This document shows, one piece after another, positions 10,623 through 22,807 of a stretch of 64,000 bases of DNA. Each line of letters begins with the position of its first letter. Positions within the stretch are counted from its first letter, which is position 1. Made by a program: the position numbers and the translations under genes. This DNA is from Bryum argenteum (lineage: Eukaryota; Streptophyta; Bryopsida; Bryales; Bryaceae). Location of the stretch: NCBI GenBank assembly GCA_037043015.1, contig CM073331.1, positions 5,229,501 through 5,293,500 of the forward strand. The letters are read 5' to 3'. The notes beneath the pieces are model-generated. The model ran no database searches. It was not told where the DNA came from and saw only the letters and a list, made by a program, of their open reading frames with translations.

Positions 10623-10631
10623 GGTAGTGCG

Positions 10632-11108
10632 TTGGCTGTCTGGCATTTGAAGTTCAGAAACAGCCTAAGTAGGCTATGGCCGGTCGATACGGGTGTCTAT
10701 GATGTGGCTCTTTGGACTCTAGTGTGAAGGCCAGAAGGCCAAACTTTTGCTCTCTACCAATCTGATCATTGGATTTCCTTGACCTCTCGACTCTTAGGCA
10801 TAGTGTGAACCCCGCTTGAGGTAACATGCTTGAAAACCAAACATGATCAAATTTCAAATACAATACGTGCATGGCCATTTTGGCACAAATTAAGTCATAT
10901 ATTTAGGTTTCAAAAATTTTGGAATTTTTGGGAATATAGAAAAGACATATTTGTACTTCAAAAACGAGAATCGCGAGGAATATAGGTTTGCCGAATCCAA
11001 ATACATAAAAGGAGTAAGTTGATTATTTGGTACTAAAGTGCCAAAATGGCGCGCTATGCAAGTACAATAGTGTAGATGTATCAATATAGCCTAAGGTAAA
11101 TTTTAGGT
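10632..11108. other. Intergenic, nothing recognised
   Basis: Short AT-rich stretch between two transposons; no gene or clear repeat is seen. Confidence 0.4.
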
Positions 11109-12048
11109 TTAACCCCTAAAAGTCCAGGAAAACAAATTCGGTTTTTTGAGATTTTATGCAGCTCATTTTAAGGAGTTAAATTGATATGCTTGCCTAAGAT
11201 TTTCACTAGGTGCTCCCCATACTGTAATGTGTATGTGGTAAAATTTGCAAAGCCAAATTTTGATTTTATAACCTTCATCTAGAAATTTTAGGTTTCAAGT
11301 CCAAAAGGAGCAGCTTAAAATAAATTTTGTTGAAGTATTCTTTTTTGGAAATATGTTTATAACCAAATTACTATTCAAATTCCAAAGTGTCCGAAGTCAA
11401 AAAGTTTACCAATTTTACAAGGGCAGCCTCCAAAACTTTCGAATACTATCTTCACAATTTCTAGTAATTTTACAATTTTTTATTTTAAAAATTGCCAGAA
11501 TTTGAGATTTTGGATTTTTGCCAAGATTTTTTTTTTTTCTTCAAAATCAACATTCTCATAAATGCACCTACTCACCGTCCAAATTTTTCTCAAACTAAAT
11601 ATATCATATGTGGTGCTTGTTTTACTATATTGTTGTTTTTAGACCTACTTTCATAAAATAATTAACATTAAGGTCAAATAGAAGAATTGGTCTCTAAAAT
11701 TTTGTAGGAGCGTACCCAACTTGATTACCAACATGAAAAAAATGGCGGAAAAATGTTTGGAGTAATAATCATCAAGTTACCCTTGGCACCATTTAAACAA
11801 TGCCTCTCACGCAGCGGCAATAAAAAGTGTTGGACAAACTTTGATTGTTATGATCTCACAAATGACAAACATTCAATGGTTGAAATCTTGACCAGTACTT
11901 TGTATACAAGTTAGGTACAAGATTTTACGGTTCAAAGTCTAATACCAGAAAAAAAAAGTTTCTCCATTTCCCCATTTCCCAACGAAGGTGAAAAATGGCA
12001 GTTTTTGGTTCTGGAGGTCGAGGAAACGCTTGGATTTTTAGGGGTTAA
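11109..12048. mobile_element. TTAA element family beta, copy 2 (940 bp)
   Basis: Starts TTAACCCCTAAAAGTCCAGG and ends CTTGGATTTTTAGGGGTTAA. Opposite orientation to 6872-7810, with the same internal landmarks, for example GTGTATGTGGTAAAATTTGC. No coding capacity. Confidence 0.78.
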
Positions 12049-13032
12049 TGTACATAGTGTATATTTTGAAGTATTTGCTTTGAAATGCTCCTATGGTTAT
12101 TTCTGTGATAATATTCCTAGGTGAAGATAAATTTTGAATTTTGGTTTCAAGTGGTGAAGTGGTTTATACTTAAACAAACTTGAAACAAGATAAAAAATTC
12201 CCAACCACTCCACTTCTAGTTCAGGCATTTCCCATAACCGTCAAGGCATTTCCCATAAGCGTGGAAGAAAATTGAGAGACTAAAGAATTTACAAGTGACG
12301 TACTAACATTATTTAAAAGAATCCATGTGCCAATTTAAAATTGTATAAGATTTCCCTGCCAATTTTCTTTGATTGTCCATCGTTTTCCTTCTAACCCTTC
12401 AACATCCCAACCTATATTTAGTTGCAAATAGTGTCAGAGATAAAAATGGAGGCAAGTTATTTAGATCTTAGCTGCACAATCTTGTAATATACTTAGTATA
12501 CGTCACGTGGGTCAACTATGCTATCATCGTTATGTGACTAACTTGGTAGCATTAACATGATTGCTTAAGATCCACAAACGTATACTCTCTTCGTACTTAG
12601 TACTAGATCTACATCTGATGGTAAAAGGAACAAAGTATTCAAATCCTCAACCCTCCCAAAACTGAAAGATACTGCAAAGAGATAGAATATCAAGTAAGTC
12701 AGAAATTCTTCTCTCCAAGTGCCCTCATTGTCTGTACAGGCACTTATTGTACTGTACACTCATTTCAATCATCCGCAAAGCTTTCCTCTCTTCATACTTG
12801 AGCACTAACTTAAATCTGATGTTGTAAGGAACAAAACGTTCATATCCTCAACCTTCTCGGAAGAATTTTGAAGAGAGATACAATTTCAAAAAACAAACAA
12901 CTGCTTGTATCCAAGTGCCCTCATTGGGCACTTATTGTACACTATTTTACTATAGTCCACAGAGCCATGCTCTGCTTATACTAAATAAACTCAAACTGAA
13001 ACCATGAATGTCGCTATTCGAACGAGCTCAAT
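12049..13032. other. Intergenic with dispersed repeat R copy and a local duplication
   Basis: R-family similarity at about 12425-12520. Two diverged tandem segments sit at about 12560-12760 and 12770-12960; both carry a CTCTCTTC-ATACTT phrase, ATCTGATG-T, and CCAAGTGCCCTCATTG. This may be 3' flank of the minus-strand gene that follows. Confidence 0.5.
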
Positions 13033-13557
13033 TCAAAGTCGATCAGGATCGATCAATCGAAGAAACAGTTCGAAGTTGTCATCGGTGACGGATCGATCGC
13101 GCCGATGATGACCGAATGCCGGCTCCGAAGGATCGTCGAGTTCCATAGAGCCGGCACCGCTGCAACTAAGCTGATCATGTTGCATGATATTCATCGACCC
13201 CTCAGGAGTAGGCTCGTCGTTTGTCGTCACCTGCAATCTCTCTAGTTTCGATTGCAGAAGCGAAACACGAGGAGTCAGATTCGACCCGTACTGATCAAAT
13301 GCAGCAGTGGTCCGAACCTCATCCTCCTCTTCCTCTTCTTGTTTTCGGTACTGGGTTTGTAGGTTCATGAGGAAGCTCGTGCTGTTGAATGGCGCTGCTG
13401 TGGGACTTGAATGTGATGCTCTTCTCACCGCCTGAGCTTTGAATTTGTTGCATTTCTTGCACCGTATCGAGAGGGTCGATTGCTTGAACCCCATTTCTTT
13501 CGTCCTGCCATGAACATCGCTAGGGTCAGAAGCGCAAGAGTTTTTAGTGCTAAGCAT
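13033..13557 (-). CDS. Small unknown protein A, paralogue of the gene at 15641-16057
   Basis: 174 codons from an ATG. It is basic and Ser/Thr-rich with CxxC spacing near the N-terminus (CKKCNKF), an acidic EEEEEDE stretch, and a C-terminal GHHRRDRSVTDDNFEL motif. The same C-terminal motif (HHRRVRSVTDDNFDM) ends the next minus-strand gene, and both carry EMG-(F/Y)-K near the N-terminus. Shared protein ends on two neighbouring frames support real coding. The RxRSVT context looks like a phosphorylation or 14-3-3 type site (inference). An AG just before GACGAAAGAAATGGGG means the N-terminus could instead come from a spliced upstream exon. Family not recognised. Confidence 0.5.
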   Translation of the reverse strand: MLSTKNSCASDPSDVHGRTKEMGFKQSTLSIRCKKCNKFKAQAVRRASHSSPTAAPFNSTSFLMNLQTQYRKQEEEEEDEVRTTAAFDQYGSNLTPRVSLLQSKLERLQVTTNDEPTPEGSMNIMQHDQLSCSGAGSMELDDPSEPAFGHHRRDRSVTDDNFELFLRLIDPDRL

Positions 13558-15283
13558 CGAGGACTCGAGCCATAATAGGTTTAGTGATTAGAAGATACAA
13601 AATATTTACTTGTTTCTGCGGTGTTTAATCTGTAGGTACACCCTACTAATACAACAGGAGGTGATCAAAGCACAAGTGCATGCGTACACTCTCGCGATCG
13701 GCTCTACTTGAAATCAGTATGCTATCACCGACGAAGGAAGCCAATCAAGCGAATCGTTTCCTCTCGATTACGCTTCTGTAAGTTGCCGAGCAATCACTGT
13801 TTTGCACCGACACAAGTGGGCAATCAATAGCGAAAATCTGTGACGGAGTATTAGACCAAACGATATTTGGAATGGCGAGAACTACGAGGTGGGCATAGTA
13901 GCTTTCACGCTCGTGAAATACACCATTTCCTTTTTAAGGATTTCCAGACATCGATACCATCCATCATCTCGCATGCGACCAGAACTGTCCTACAATGCGA
14001 ACAGTATCACACTCGGCTACTACTTTTCCACCGAAACAAGTGATTCACCGAAGTTGATATCTCATGGCGAAAGTCTGTCACGTAGAATTAGACCTAATTG
14101 AGATTCGGCAGCATGAACGATTTGAAATGGCGAGGACTACGAGGTATGTACTGCAGTGATATATAAAATCGCGATTGGATCAATTGACCAAAGTGTGCTG
14201 GCATCAAAATTATCACGAAAATGTTCTACAGTGCGAACGATGTGCTGTGTTACAGACGAGCACACAGATTATCCAGCTTGCGGTTGAAGCAATCGATCGA
14301 ACCGACCTTTGCTAGAGAACATATGCTCTTCGTCGATGCAGCGCAAATCCTGAACCGGAAACAGGTGCAAGTGGTGCTTCTGTGAAACTGATTGCTCGCT
14401 ACTTCCGAGTTTTGTGAAGGAGAGTGAAGTCTGGCTTATGAACTGAACCCCTCTCCAAGGAACCTGGTACTGAACTAGGGCGGTGCCTCTATTTATTTTG
14501 ATATTTTTAAATTTGCCCACTACTTGTTCTGTATTGTTTTTTTGGTTATCTAAGAATTTAAGGGCAATATCCTTAAAATAGTCATATGCCAAGCATCATT
14601 TTGTCACACCAAAACTTGCATAGTTATTCTTGCAAAAAGGTTGTGATGTAACTATTCTTTTCCATATCACTCTTATTATGTATATTGCGAGCTTTCTTTA
14701 TTATATCAACTGCAATTTCTCTACCATCACCTTGTTGTTGTGAGAAACGTCTCAAAATTGTGGCCAAAATTCATACGTTTACAGGTGGTTTTCGTTCTTT
14801 TATTTTGGTTCCTCTCACCCTAATCTAGTCAATTTTATAATGAAATTGGGCATGCATGTACATTGATTAGCCCAATATGATAATATCACGTTCCATCAAG
14901 GGTAGGTTGAACGGGCATTTTATTTGCACCAGGCCTACAAGGGTTTGGTGTTCTTATTTATTTATTTATGTGATAATATCATTAGATTTTTTTGCTTCAA
15001 CATTGTAATTTGTAGTCAATAAGCATGTTGCAACTATAGTTGTGGTAATTTTCAAACATGTGTTCAATGGTCTATAATGATTCATGTCAACCTTGGTATA
15101 CAACCATCCAAACCACAATTACATGAGTTTATATGAATTGTCATAGTTATCGACCTACCTAATTCTTCCACCTTTTTAGCATTGAAGATGCAGTACAATA
15201 TATGCTTGTATCAAGATTGTCATGTTACAAAAATACATAATTATTCAAAAATGAGCAACTAAACTCCGATATGATCCTCCAAG
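13558..15283. other. Region between two related minus-strand genes
   Basis: Contains diverged duplicates (near 13865-13890 and 14120-14145) around AATGGCGAGRACTACGAGG. It probably represents 5' flank or introns of gene A and 3' flank of gene B. A 107-codon minus frame at 14269-14592 has no recognisable domain and I do not call it. Confidence 0.4.
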
Positions 15284-15710
15284 TTGAATCCAATACACAA
15301 AATGTACACAAACCATGTAAACGAGCTCCACTTAAAAATCACTCAAGCTGATCGCACTGCTGAACTTGTCTGTATTCGATCAAGACAGCCGAGGATTGTG
15401 GTGCAAAATAGTACTATAATTGAACTCAGCTTTACATTCAAGTTGCACAAAATGTACTCAAAACGTGCAATATTGACTCATTCCAAAATGATGAAGCACT
15501 CAAATGAGCTCCATCTACAAATCACTCTGCTGAAACTGTCTGTACTCGATCAAGACGACCGATGATTGTTGTTCAAACAGTACTTGGAATCTACAACTGA
15601 AATCAAGTTGCACAAAATGTGTAAAATCGACTCATCTCACTCAAATGAGCTCCATTTCTGGATTCGATCGAGACGGCTGAGGAGGATTGTTGATCAATCG
15701 GGACAGCATA
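15284..15710. repeat. Degenerate tandem repeat, three units of about 155 bp
   Basis: Units begin near 15293, 15446 and 15606 with CACAAAATGT and contain AATGAGCTCCAT and CGATCAAGACG. The repeat runs into the 3' end of unknown gene B. Confidence 0.65.
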
Positions 15711-16057
15711 TCGAAGTTGTCGTCGGTGACGGAGCGAACGCGCCGATGATGAGTTCCCCATGCAGAAGGATTGTCTCTGAGCTCCATTCCCTGAGTCGAG
15801 CCGGCAAGCGGATCCTGGTGCGCAGGATCGTCAGTGACACGCAATCTCTCTAGTTGCAAGTGCAAGAGGGAAATACTGTCGGTGGTGGTCCGATCGTTCG
15901 TATCCCGAGATTGGCTCGTCCTGTCGACCGGGAAGCAAGGACGATGATTCCTCTCCGTAGTAGTACTGCATAGTAACGGCCGCCTTGTATTACATTTTGT
16001 TTCCGAAGTGCCGCAAAATTTGTACCCCATTTCGTCGCACCTGCTGCAGCAATGCAT
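15641..16057 (-). CDS. Small unknown protein B, paralogue of the gene at 13033-13557
   Basis: 138 codons from ATG. Cys-rich N-terminus (MHCCSRCDEMGYKFCGT), then a Ser/Thr-rich middle with a short leucine-rich stretch, LHLQLERLRVTDD, similar to gene A's SKLERLQVTTND. The C-terminal motif is HHRRVRSVTDDNFDMLSRLI. The matching order of three motifs in A and B indicates tandem paralogues. A CAG shortly upstream of CGACGAAATGGGG could be a splice acceptor. Function unknown. Confidence 0.45.
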   Translation of the reverse strand: MHCCSRCDEMGYKFCGTSETKCNTRRPLLCSTTTERNHRPCFPVDRTSQSRDTNDRTTTDSISLLHLQLERLRVTDDPAHQDPLAGSTQGMELRDNPSAWGTHHRRVRSVTDDNFDMLSRLINNPPQPSRSNPEMELI

Positions 16058-17914
16058 GATCGATCATCGGTAAAAGCGGGATCAAAACAAATTTCTGAAG
16101 AGCAATAGTCCGTGCTAGAATCAATCGCTATATCACCGAACTAGGCCATGAGCATCAAACGTTCTGATTCTATTCGATACAAACAAAATCGTGGCCAGGA
16201 CAGTCACCAATAAAGGCTCCGATTCAACAGAGTAATGGTTTCCACAGTCGGACAGACTTGCTAGATGCTCCCTCTGAACTCACATACTGTTTAGATTCCG
16301 TTTGTTCCTTAAATTCAGCCGTGGAAGGGATAGACACCACGAGAACATCAATGCAATAAGCTATGAGTACATGGGGTCGATCGATGGAGTTTCGCACAAT
16401 TACGCTTGTGTTGGGGTAGTCACTCAACTTTCGATCATCAGCCGGCACATGCACGTGAAAGTGGTGAACTCGGATTTGTATGGCGCAAGTTACGAGGTGC
16501 GAATTGGTGCTTCGTCGCCGCAATTTCAAATCACAGACTGCAAAATCCTCGCAAATGTCGATGCAATCGTGAATCGCACCGGTCGAATAGTTCTGATGTG
16601 TCTTCCTGGAAGCAAATATCATTCAAATTCGCCTTGGTTCTGTCGCAATCAAACTCTCATTCTCTCATAAAATTGTGCGTCGGTGAGCTCCGTTGGCGTC
16701 AACGCAGCAAGGTTACTACAGAATGATCGACGAGATCTTCTTACCCGCTTGAATGTGTGCCTCAAGGAGTGGATGACTTCACCCCCTTTCCAAGAAAATT
16801 TGAAAATTTCGAATTCGAATTGTTCTACATTCGGGTGACATCAACCCATGATAAGCGGAGTACAAGAATCTTCCTTACAAGTATTCTAAATTTCAAGTTT
16901 ATATTTATACATCAATAGATTTATGCTTTGTGGATATTTTTTTACTATATTTTTGCGGATAATGAGAATATTTTTAAAACAAATTTTTCGATTGAAAGTA
17001 GAGAAAGAATTCTTATATACAAAAGGTTCAATCTTGATACAGTTACAATACATGGGTTAAATTTTGGTACCCAAATATCAATCACAAAAGATAGGGGTTA
17101 AATTTTATAAAACTTATACAATCTCTCCACCCATAATGAATATAGAATGTAAAGAGTTCATGAACTCAAAAATATAGTATAAATCAACATTGTATTACAA
17201 TAACTTGGTATAGGGCGATCTTCAATGAGGAGATTGCAAAATTGAAGACATCAAAGAGAAGGGTATAGCTACACAAAAAGGTAATTGCCTTATGTAAATT
17301 GTTGTCATATGTATTGAACGTTACTTGACAGTGAATAAGAACTTCTTAGTTCATGGTTACACAATTTTTTATCCAAGTAAGTAGGGGTTACGGGAAACAA
17401 TAATTTCTAAATTTGAATTTGAAAATCTCAACGAAAGTAGTTTGTAAATCTCCAAATCCACATATTGCATTAAAAGTTCCGGAGATGATGTCTCAATCCA
17501 CTTCCCTAAACAATCACCATGGTATGGCCATTGAAGCGAAGACGGTCATGGGTGCCACCTCGACCCTCTACTCTCTGAAGAGGAACGGTCATGGACACTT
17601 CTTCCACTTTCATCGTAACATTCGTCAGCACACAACTTTCCAAACGAAAAGGACCATGGAATCCCACTCGTAGCCCGCCATAGCCATCCTCTCAAGCATC
17701 AATTTTCGCTTTCCTCGACTAAACTAGCAATCAGCCAGTTTCAAAAGCAACAATGAATCGATCGATCAGGTAATTCTAAGCTTTCAATCCTCACTGCTTT
17801 GAAAACCATACTCACCCAGTAGGGTTCTCACCAGCTCGTTCCATTGCTTCAGATGTTTCCAGCTTCCAATTCCTCTAGAGAGAGTTCCTCAAACAATGTG
17901 GTAGAAACAGCACT
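16058..17914. other. Intergenic, partly moderate GC, no firm gene
   Basis: 16224-16726 has overlapping open frames on both strands without a known domain. It may be a 5' exon of gene B or a decayed paralogue. 16790-17400 is AT-rich. 17410-17910 is promoter and leader of the following LOG-like gene. Confidence 0.4.
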
Positions 17915-19823
17915 ATGAACTTTCACGGTCTAGCGTGCAGTCCGAGGATCGTGTGTCTGCCTCCTCCTCCTCAACAGAATGGGCATCGCCCTTCCTTGCT
18001 ATCGCCACCATCGCTGTCGGTGTTCAGGTCACCGAAGCTTCGTTCGTTTGCCATTCGATCGAGTGAGGATGTACCCACATTGACTGAAGAGTATTCCACT
18101 CGACGAAGCCCTGATGCGGTGAGAGCATGTCACCATTCTGAGATTGCCTCTTTTGAAGGTTTGAACTTACCAGTGTAGATGTTTGCTGTTTTTAGGTTCG
18201 TAAAGAGATTCTGGATTGCTACAAGCTCATCAACAAGCTTGGACGTGGAGCTGTGTACTTTGGATCTGCACGGACTGATGTCAGCCACTCGCATTACTTG
18301 AAGTCCAAGGAGCTCGCGCATGAAGTAAGTTCAAAATCTCTTCTCATTGAGCAATAGCATCATGAACGTATACGCACAACTTTCGAAGGCGATGTTACTC
18401 TTCATGAAGAATGCTTGTGTCACACGGAACAATTTGAGCAATTACATTATGAAAGTATGTACATACAACCATTCGATTCGATTAGGTGATAGTGAGAATA
18501 TCGATCCATCAGATGTCACTTCTACTCATCCTCGGATCACAATTGATTGTGAATCAATGTAGTATCACAGGGACGAAAATCAATACTAAGCTTTTTGTTT
18601 TCGAGTCGCTCTTGTTTCGAGATGCATCGCTTTTGCTCATATGGAACAATCATGCGAATGATATATGAATGTCTACTTACAATCTTCAGTGATAGTGCAA
18701 GAATCAATAGACTAGCGTGATATTACATTTCATCAGGTGATACATCAGATGTCAATTCTACCTATCCTTGGATCTCAATTAAGACTTTATGCAATGTTAC
18801 AGGAACGAGATCAATGAGCTTCCTGAAAATGGTGTAGTGCTTCAAGATTGTCCTTGTTTCGAGATGCGTTGCTTTTGTTCAATCATGCAAATGGTGACAG
18901 ACAATCAAAACAGCTGATATTACCGTCAGTATTTTTCATATCGATATATGAGATGTCAGTTCTGTACACCCTTGGACGATTGATGCATACCCACAAGGAA
19001 AATTCTTCAGGATTGTTCGTACATATCCTCACCGACAAGCTCTCGTTATTCGATATGTATTGAAATTGCAGTGCTCATATGTTGATGGTATGCAGGTGGC
19101 GCTTCTCTTGAAGTGCACGTCGTGGACGGGGGCGGGGCCAGGGCTGATGGACGCCGTGACGCGAGGGGCCATTGGAGCGCAACAACCCGTCGGAGGATTT
19201 CGAGTTGCCAAAGAGGCTGGCGTTTGGGTCGAAAGCTCCGTGCATCCTTACCTCGCTACCGAAACGTATTTCACGTGTCGGTATGTTCGCTACTCACCCT
19301 TCGCTATACTAGTATCCCTTCACCATTGATTGTACACTATCATCTGAAGAGTGGAGTTCTTTCTAGCTATTTGAATTGTGTACAGTGTTTTCACGCCACT
19401 CTTGATTTTGCTTCTTACAATGTGGAGCATTCTTTGGGAGTGCGCAGTTTCTTTTCGGCCCGGAAGCATGGGTTAGCAGAAGCAGGAGTACGCAACAATG
19501 CAGTCGATCGAACAGCGTTTGTGTGCCTGCCAGGCGGAATAGGAACACTGGACGAGGTGTTCGAGATCATGACGCTCATTCAGCTGAACCGATTGGGGTC
19601 CGCTTTCCCGGTGCCGTTTCTCATGCTCAACTACGACGACTTCTACACGCATCTGTTGCGCTTCATGGCCACGGGCCAAGACTGGGGCACGGTTCGACCT
19701 GGCGAGTTCGAAAGCATCTGCCGTGTGTGCACCTCCAACTTGGATGCTCTGGAGTATTTGGCGGATTTCTATGGCGTGCCTCAACATGATCGTGGCTTCC
19801 GCCTTCGTCTTCAGGAATGTTGA
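17915..19823 (+). CDS. LOG-like / lysine-decarboxylase-like protein, plastid type
   Basis: Four exons: 17915-18118, 18196-18324, 19096-19280 and 19448-19823, with GT-AG introns, giving 297 residues. The order of motifs fits the LOG family, which releases active cytokinin bases from their riboside 5'-monophosphates: YFGSAR, then GAGPGLMDAVTRGA, then FFSARKHGL, then PGGIGTLDE (matching PGGxGTxxE), then VPFLMLNYDDFY. The first 60 residues are Ser/Pro/Arg-rich with no acidic cluster, suggesting a chloroplast transit peptide. The best match in memory is the longer, divergent plant 'putative lysine decarboxylase' branch rather than canonical cytosolic LOGs, so the substrate is uncertain. A three-codon upstream frame ATGTGGTAG (17896-17904) precedes the start. 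Confidence 0.9.
18486..18900. repeat. Duplicated segment inside LOG-like intron 2
   Basis: Two diverged units (from about 18486 and 18737) share CATCAGATGTCA, ATCCT-GGATC-CAATT and TTGTTTCGAGATGC-T. They make up most of the 771-bp intron. Confidence 0.65.
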
Positions 19824-22218
19824 AGACGAGGCTCCGTGAAGCGTGCTATCTGTGCTTACTGTTGAATACTACTTTGTATTGTAATGAGGTGGCTTCCGCA
19901 ATGCGCTCTAACTTCCTTGAATTCAGAGCGATTGTTCATTCTTCCGGACATTTCAAAGCTACATTCGGAGCCTGGCTGTATATATTGGTTGATGAAGCTC
20001 GATCTTTGAAATGTGATCTTCTGATATACGCACCGGAATCATGTTTCATCGTGCTTTCAAGTTTCATATCAATTTGAATATACTCATGAAGATCAATCTT
20101 GTATAGGCATCTACTACCATATCATTCATGCATCTGAAACAGTTCCGTAGGTACTACAGAACATAATAAAAATGGGTGAAAGACTGAGGACCAAGTCGGG
20201 GAAAACTGATTGTAGCGCAAGCGGGCACAGGACTCTTGTTTTATTATCTTTCCAAGGTTGATATTAAATTGAACTTCCTCATAAAAGATCGATGATGTAT
20301 AAGCATCTATCACCATATGTTCAACACATGTTCGAGACTGGACCAATTGAAATTGTTAATCCTTTGAAATTTTTAATCCTGAATCAATCATGAATTAGTT
20401 ATGAATTTTGGGAGAGGGATTCATAGGTGTACTCAAAACCACTCAACCTAAAATATATACTAAGGAGTACATTGGATTTCAAAACTGGAGGTTGCAATGT
20501 ACTTCTTGCCTAGATTTCTTGCCTAAATAGGTCTAGTGAGTGTTCTGTGGGTCTCGTGTGGGTCTCGTGTGGGTTCCGAGCCACCTACTATACTCTTATG
20601 CTTACTATATAATCATTTGTGTTCCTACTATACTCTTATGCTTACTATATAATCATTTGTGTTCCGATTTCTATCTTTTGGATAATCATTCTAAAAAGTT
20701 CTTATGGAGAACACAATTATGAATTGAAGGTAAATTAGTCATGTAGTTGATAACCGTCTTTCAACTTGTATGTGTACACCGGAATGAGTGGTGTACATTA
20801 GTATCTTATTACTTTTTGCCACTTTTATTCAAGAATCGCAATCTTTTCCAAGCTACCACAATCTTTTCTGAGCTACTAACTTGCTATATACCATAGAGAG
20901 TATAGTAGTGTCTCTTCTATTGAGCTTTTAGAACTCACCAGTTTTCATTCCTTCCAATAGCACTATTTCACATTTTTAATTGCACCATATTACATCGTAA
21001 AACCTTGATTCAACATCAACCAAAGAATCATGCTCAAGCTTATCATCTTTCCAAAGACTAGTTCTACCCATTGAGGAGTTGCACTTGTGAAACCTCCGAG
21101 CATCTTCCATTGCCGAAGTGCTCACCACCGATTCATCGTCCACAAGCAACCTCAAGTACATTCCGACTTTTCGTTTTGATCGACATAACGGACCAGGCTT
21201 CGGAAGAGTAGAGCACCAAATCGAGGTAGTAGAGAAATTCGGAAACTAGTCGGCAGATAGCAAGCGCCGAGTACTCCAAGATCTTCTACTGACTCATCAT
21301 ATTCGGAGTCCTCAACGCAACACACTCTTTGTGACAAGTAACATATCGACATCGATCAGCCAGCCCTTGTGAGAATTTCTTGCTCTTTCTGTGGATGGTG
21401 AATGATGATTTTTCTGGCGCTCAAATTTGTATGTGGTAGAGTCCAGTAGTTGGAAGGGATACCACCTCTTGATTGTTTGTTCTGTGTGATTGGAGGATTA
21501 CCAACTCTTTGCAAGAGTAGCTTATCGACATCGACCCAGTCCTTGAGAGGATTTCTTGCTCAGTCTGTGGATGGTGAGATCGGGAGGAAATGAAATTAAT
21601 GGCGCTCAGATTTCCGAATTCGGCAGCCTCCAGTAAGGTAGTTGCATGATTTGGAAGGCATACCTATCTCTTAGTTGTTTTTCCATGCGATTGTTCCTGC
21701 TGACTTAAATTGGAGGACTACCGATACTTTAGGGTTTAGGGTTTTAGGACTTGCTTTCGTCAGAAAAGGCACCATATCTGCATTGTGAGTTGCAGAGAAG
21801 TGGGTTTACATCGTTTGAGAGGGCAGCTGATGGGAGTTGAAAATCTTGCTTCTGTCGCAAAATGGGCACCATTGTTTTGAATGTTGCAAAGTGGCAGTCG
21901 GAGAGAAGTAGGTTGCATCGTTGGGGGTGGAGAATTTGTCTTTGTTTGAAAAGGCACCAAGATCTTTGCATTTCTGCATTTTGAGTCTAGGCAGGGGAAG
22001 CTGGGATCGATGACCTTGCTCGTTGTCGACAAAGGGCAAAATTTTGAAGTTTCGCATTGTGGGTCTCGCAGGGGAGAGGAGGTTGCACCGGTGAGGGGGA
22101 AGCTCGAGGGTGAGGATTCGCTTTAACTAACGAAAATCGGAGCCTCTGGACATCCACCGAGGGATTTGGATGACTTCATCGGAGTCCGGATCCTCGGCCT
22201 TCAATGTTCGCTCTACCC
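19824..22218. other. 3' flank of LOG-like gene and intergenic sequence
   Basis: 19824-20350 contains a diverged repeat of a segment ending TCATGAAGATC...GTATAGGCATCTACTACCATAT versus TCATAAAAGATC...GTATAAGCATCTATCACCATAT. 21350-22090 has repeated phrases (TTTCTTGCTC-T-CTGTGGATGGTGA twice; several AAAGGCACCA/GGGCACC units). No gene supported. Confidence 0.45.
20584..20663. repeat. Exact 40-bp tandem duplication
   Basis: Two adjacent copies of a unit starting CCTACTATACTCTTATG, at 20584-20623 and 20624-20663, with no difference that I see. A short GTGGGTCTCGT repeat lies just upstream. Confidence 0.9.
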
Positions 22219-22261
22219 GACGGTTTGGCCGAGTGGTCTAAGGCGCTGGATTTAGGCTCCA

Positions 22262-22293
<32 letters not shown>

Positions 22294-22298
22294 CGTCA
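22219..22298 (+). tRNA. tRNA-Leu (anticodon UAG)
   Basis: 80 nt. The acceptor stem GACGGTT pairs with AGCCGTC (one G-T). It has the type II long variable arm expected of tRNA-Leu, the anticodon stem CTGGA/TCCAG, and TAG at 22253-22255. The internal promoters are intact: A box TGGCCGAGTGG and B box GGTTCAAATCC. A TTTT run about 22 bases downstream can stop RNA polymerase III. No intron. Confidence 0.96.
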
Positions 22299-22439
22299 AA
22301 CATGAGCTTCTGCCCAAAACTTTTCCTTTTGTCCTTCTAGCGTCCACAGAAAGATGGATCCTTTTTCTCTCTAGTGTCCACAAAAGGATGAATACTTATT
22401 TACTCTAATCTAAGTGACTTGTTTGAAGGCCTACATTAG

Positions 22440-22801
22440 CCCTTAAACGCCTAAGGTGACCCGAGGGGTCACCTTCCAACAGAATCTTCCCTGTAGCTCT
22501 CACTGTACTCAACTTTTCACTTATATTTTGATGTCAAACTGGTCACCTTCTTCTGATGCATTCAAAAAGTGAAATTTTACAATTCAAATCACAATTTGTA
22601 TGAGTGATTTTGTGCTTTGAGAGGATTATGGTGGCGAGGTTGGGGTTGTACATAACCTTGTAGGAGGTTGCAAGCTCATCATTGATTGGTCCATTCATGA
22701 TGCCCAAGTTCAAAAAGTGCACTATTCATGATGCCCAAGTCCAAAAGATGCTGTGATCCAATTCTGGGCTGCCCGTTTTGGACCCCATGGGCGTTTAAGG
22801 G
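22440..22801. mobile_element. TTAA MITE family alpha, copy 2 (empty-site copy)
   Basis: CCCTTAAACGCC at the left and GGGCGTTTAAGGG at the right, flanked on both sides by TTAG (22436-22439, 22802-22805). It contains the uninterrupted sequence GGGGTTGTACATAACC, which is the target into which the Tc1/mariner element inserted in copy 1. Confidence 0.85.
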
Positions 22802-22807
22802 TTAGGG

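Noticed and set aside
16224-16726. Overlapping frames on both strands as a gene
   Set aside because: No domain, no clear splice partners and no homology to the nearby genes A and B that I can show.
20584-20663. Possible CRISPR-like or regulatory array
   Set aside because: Just two adjacent 40-bp copies with no spacers, in a eukaryotic genome.
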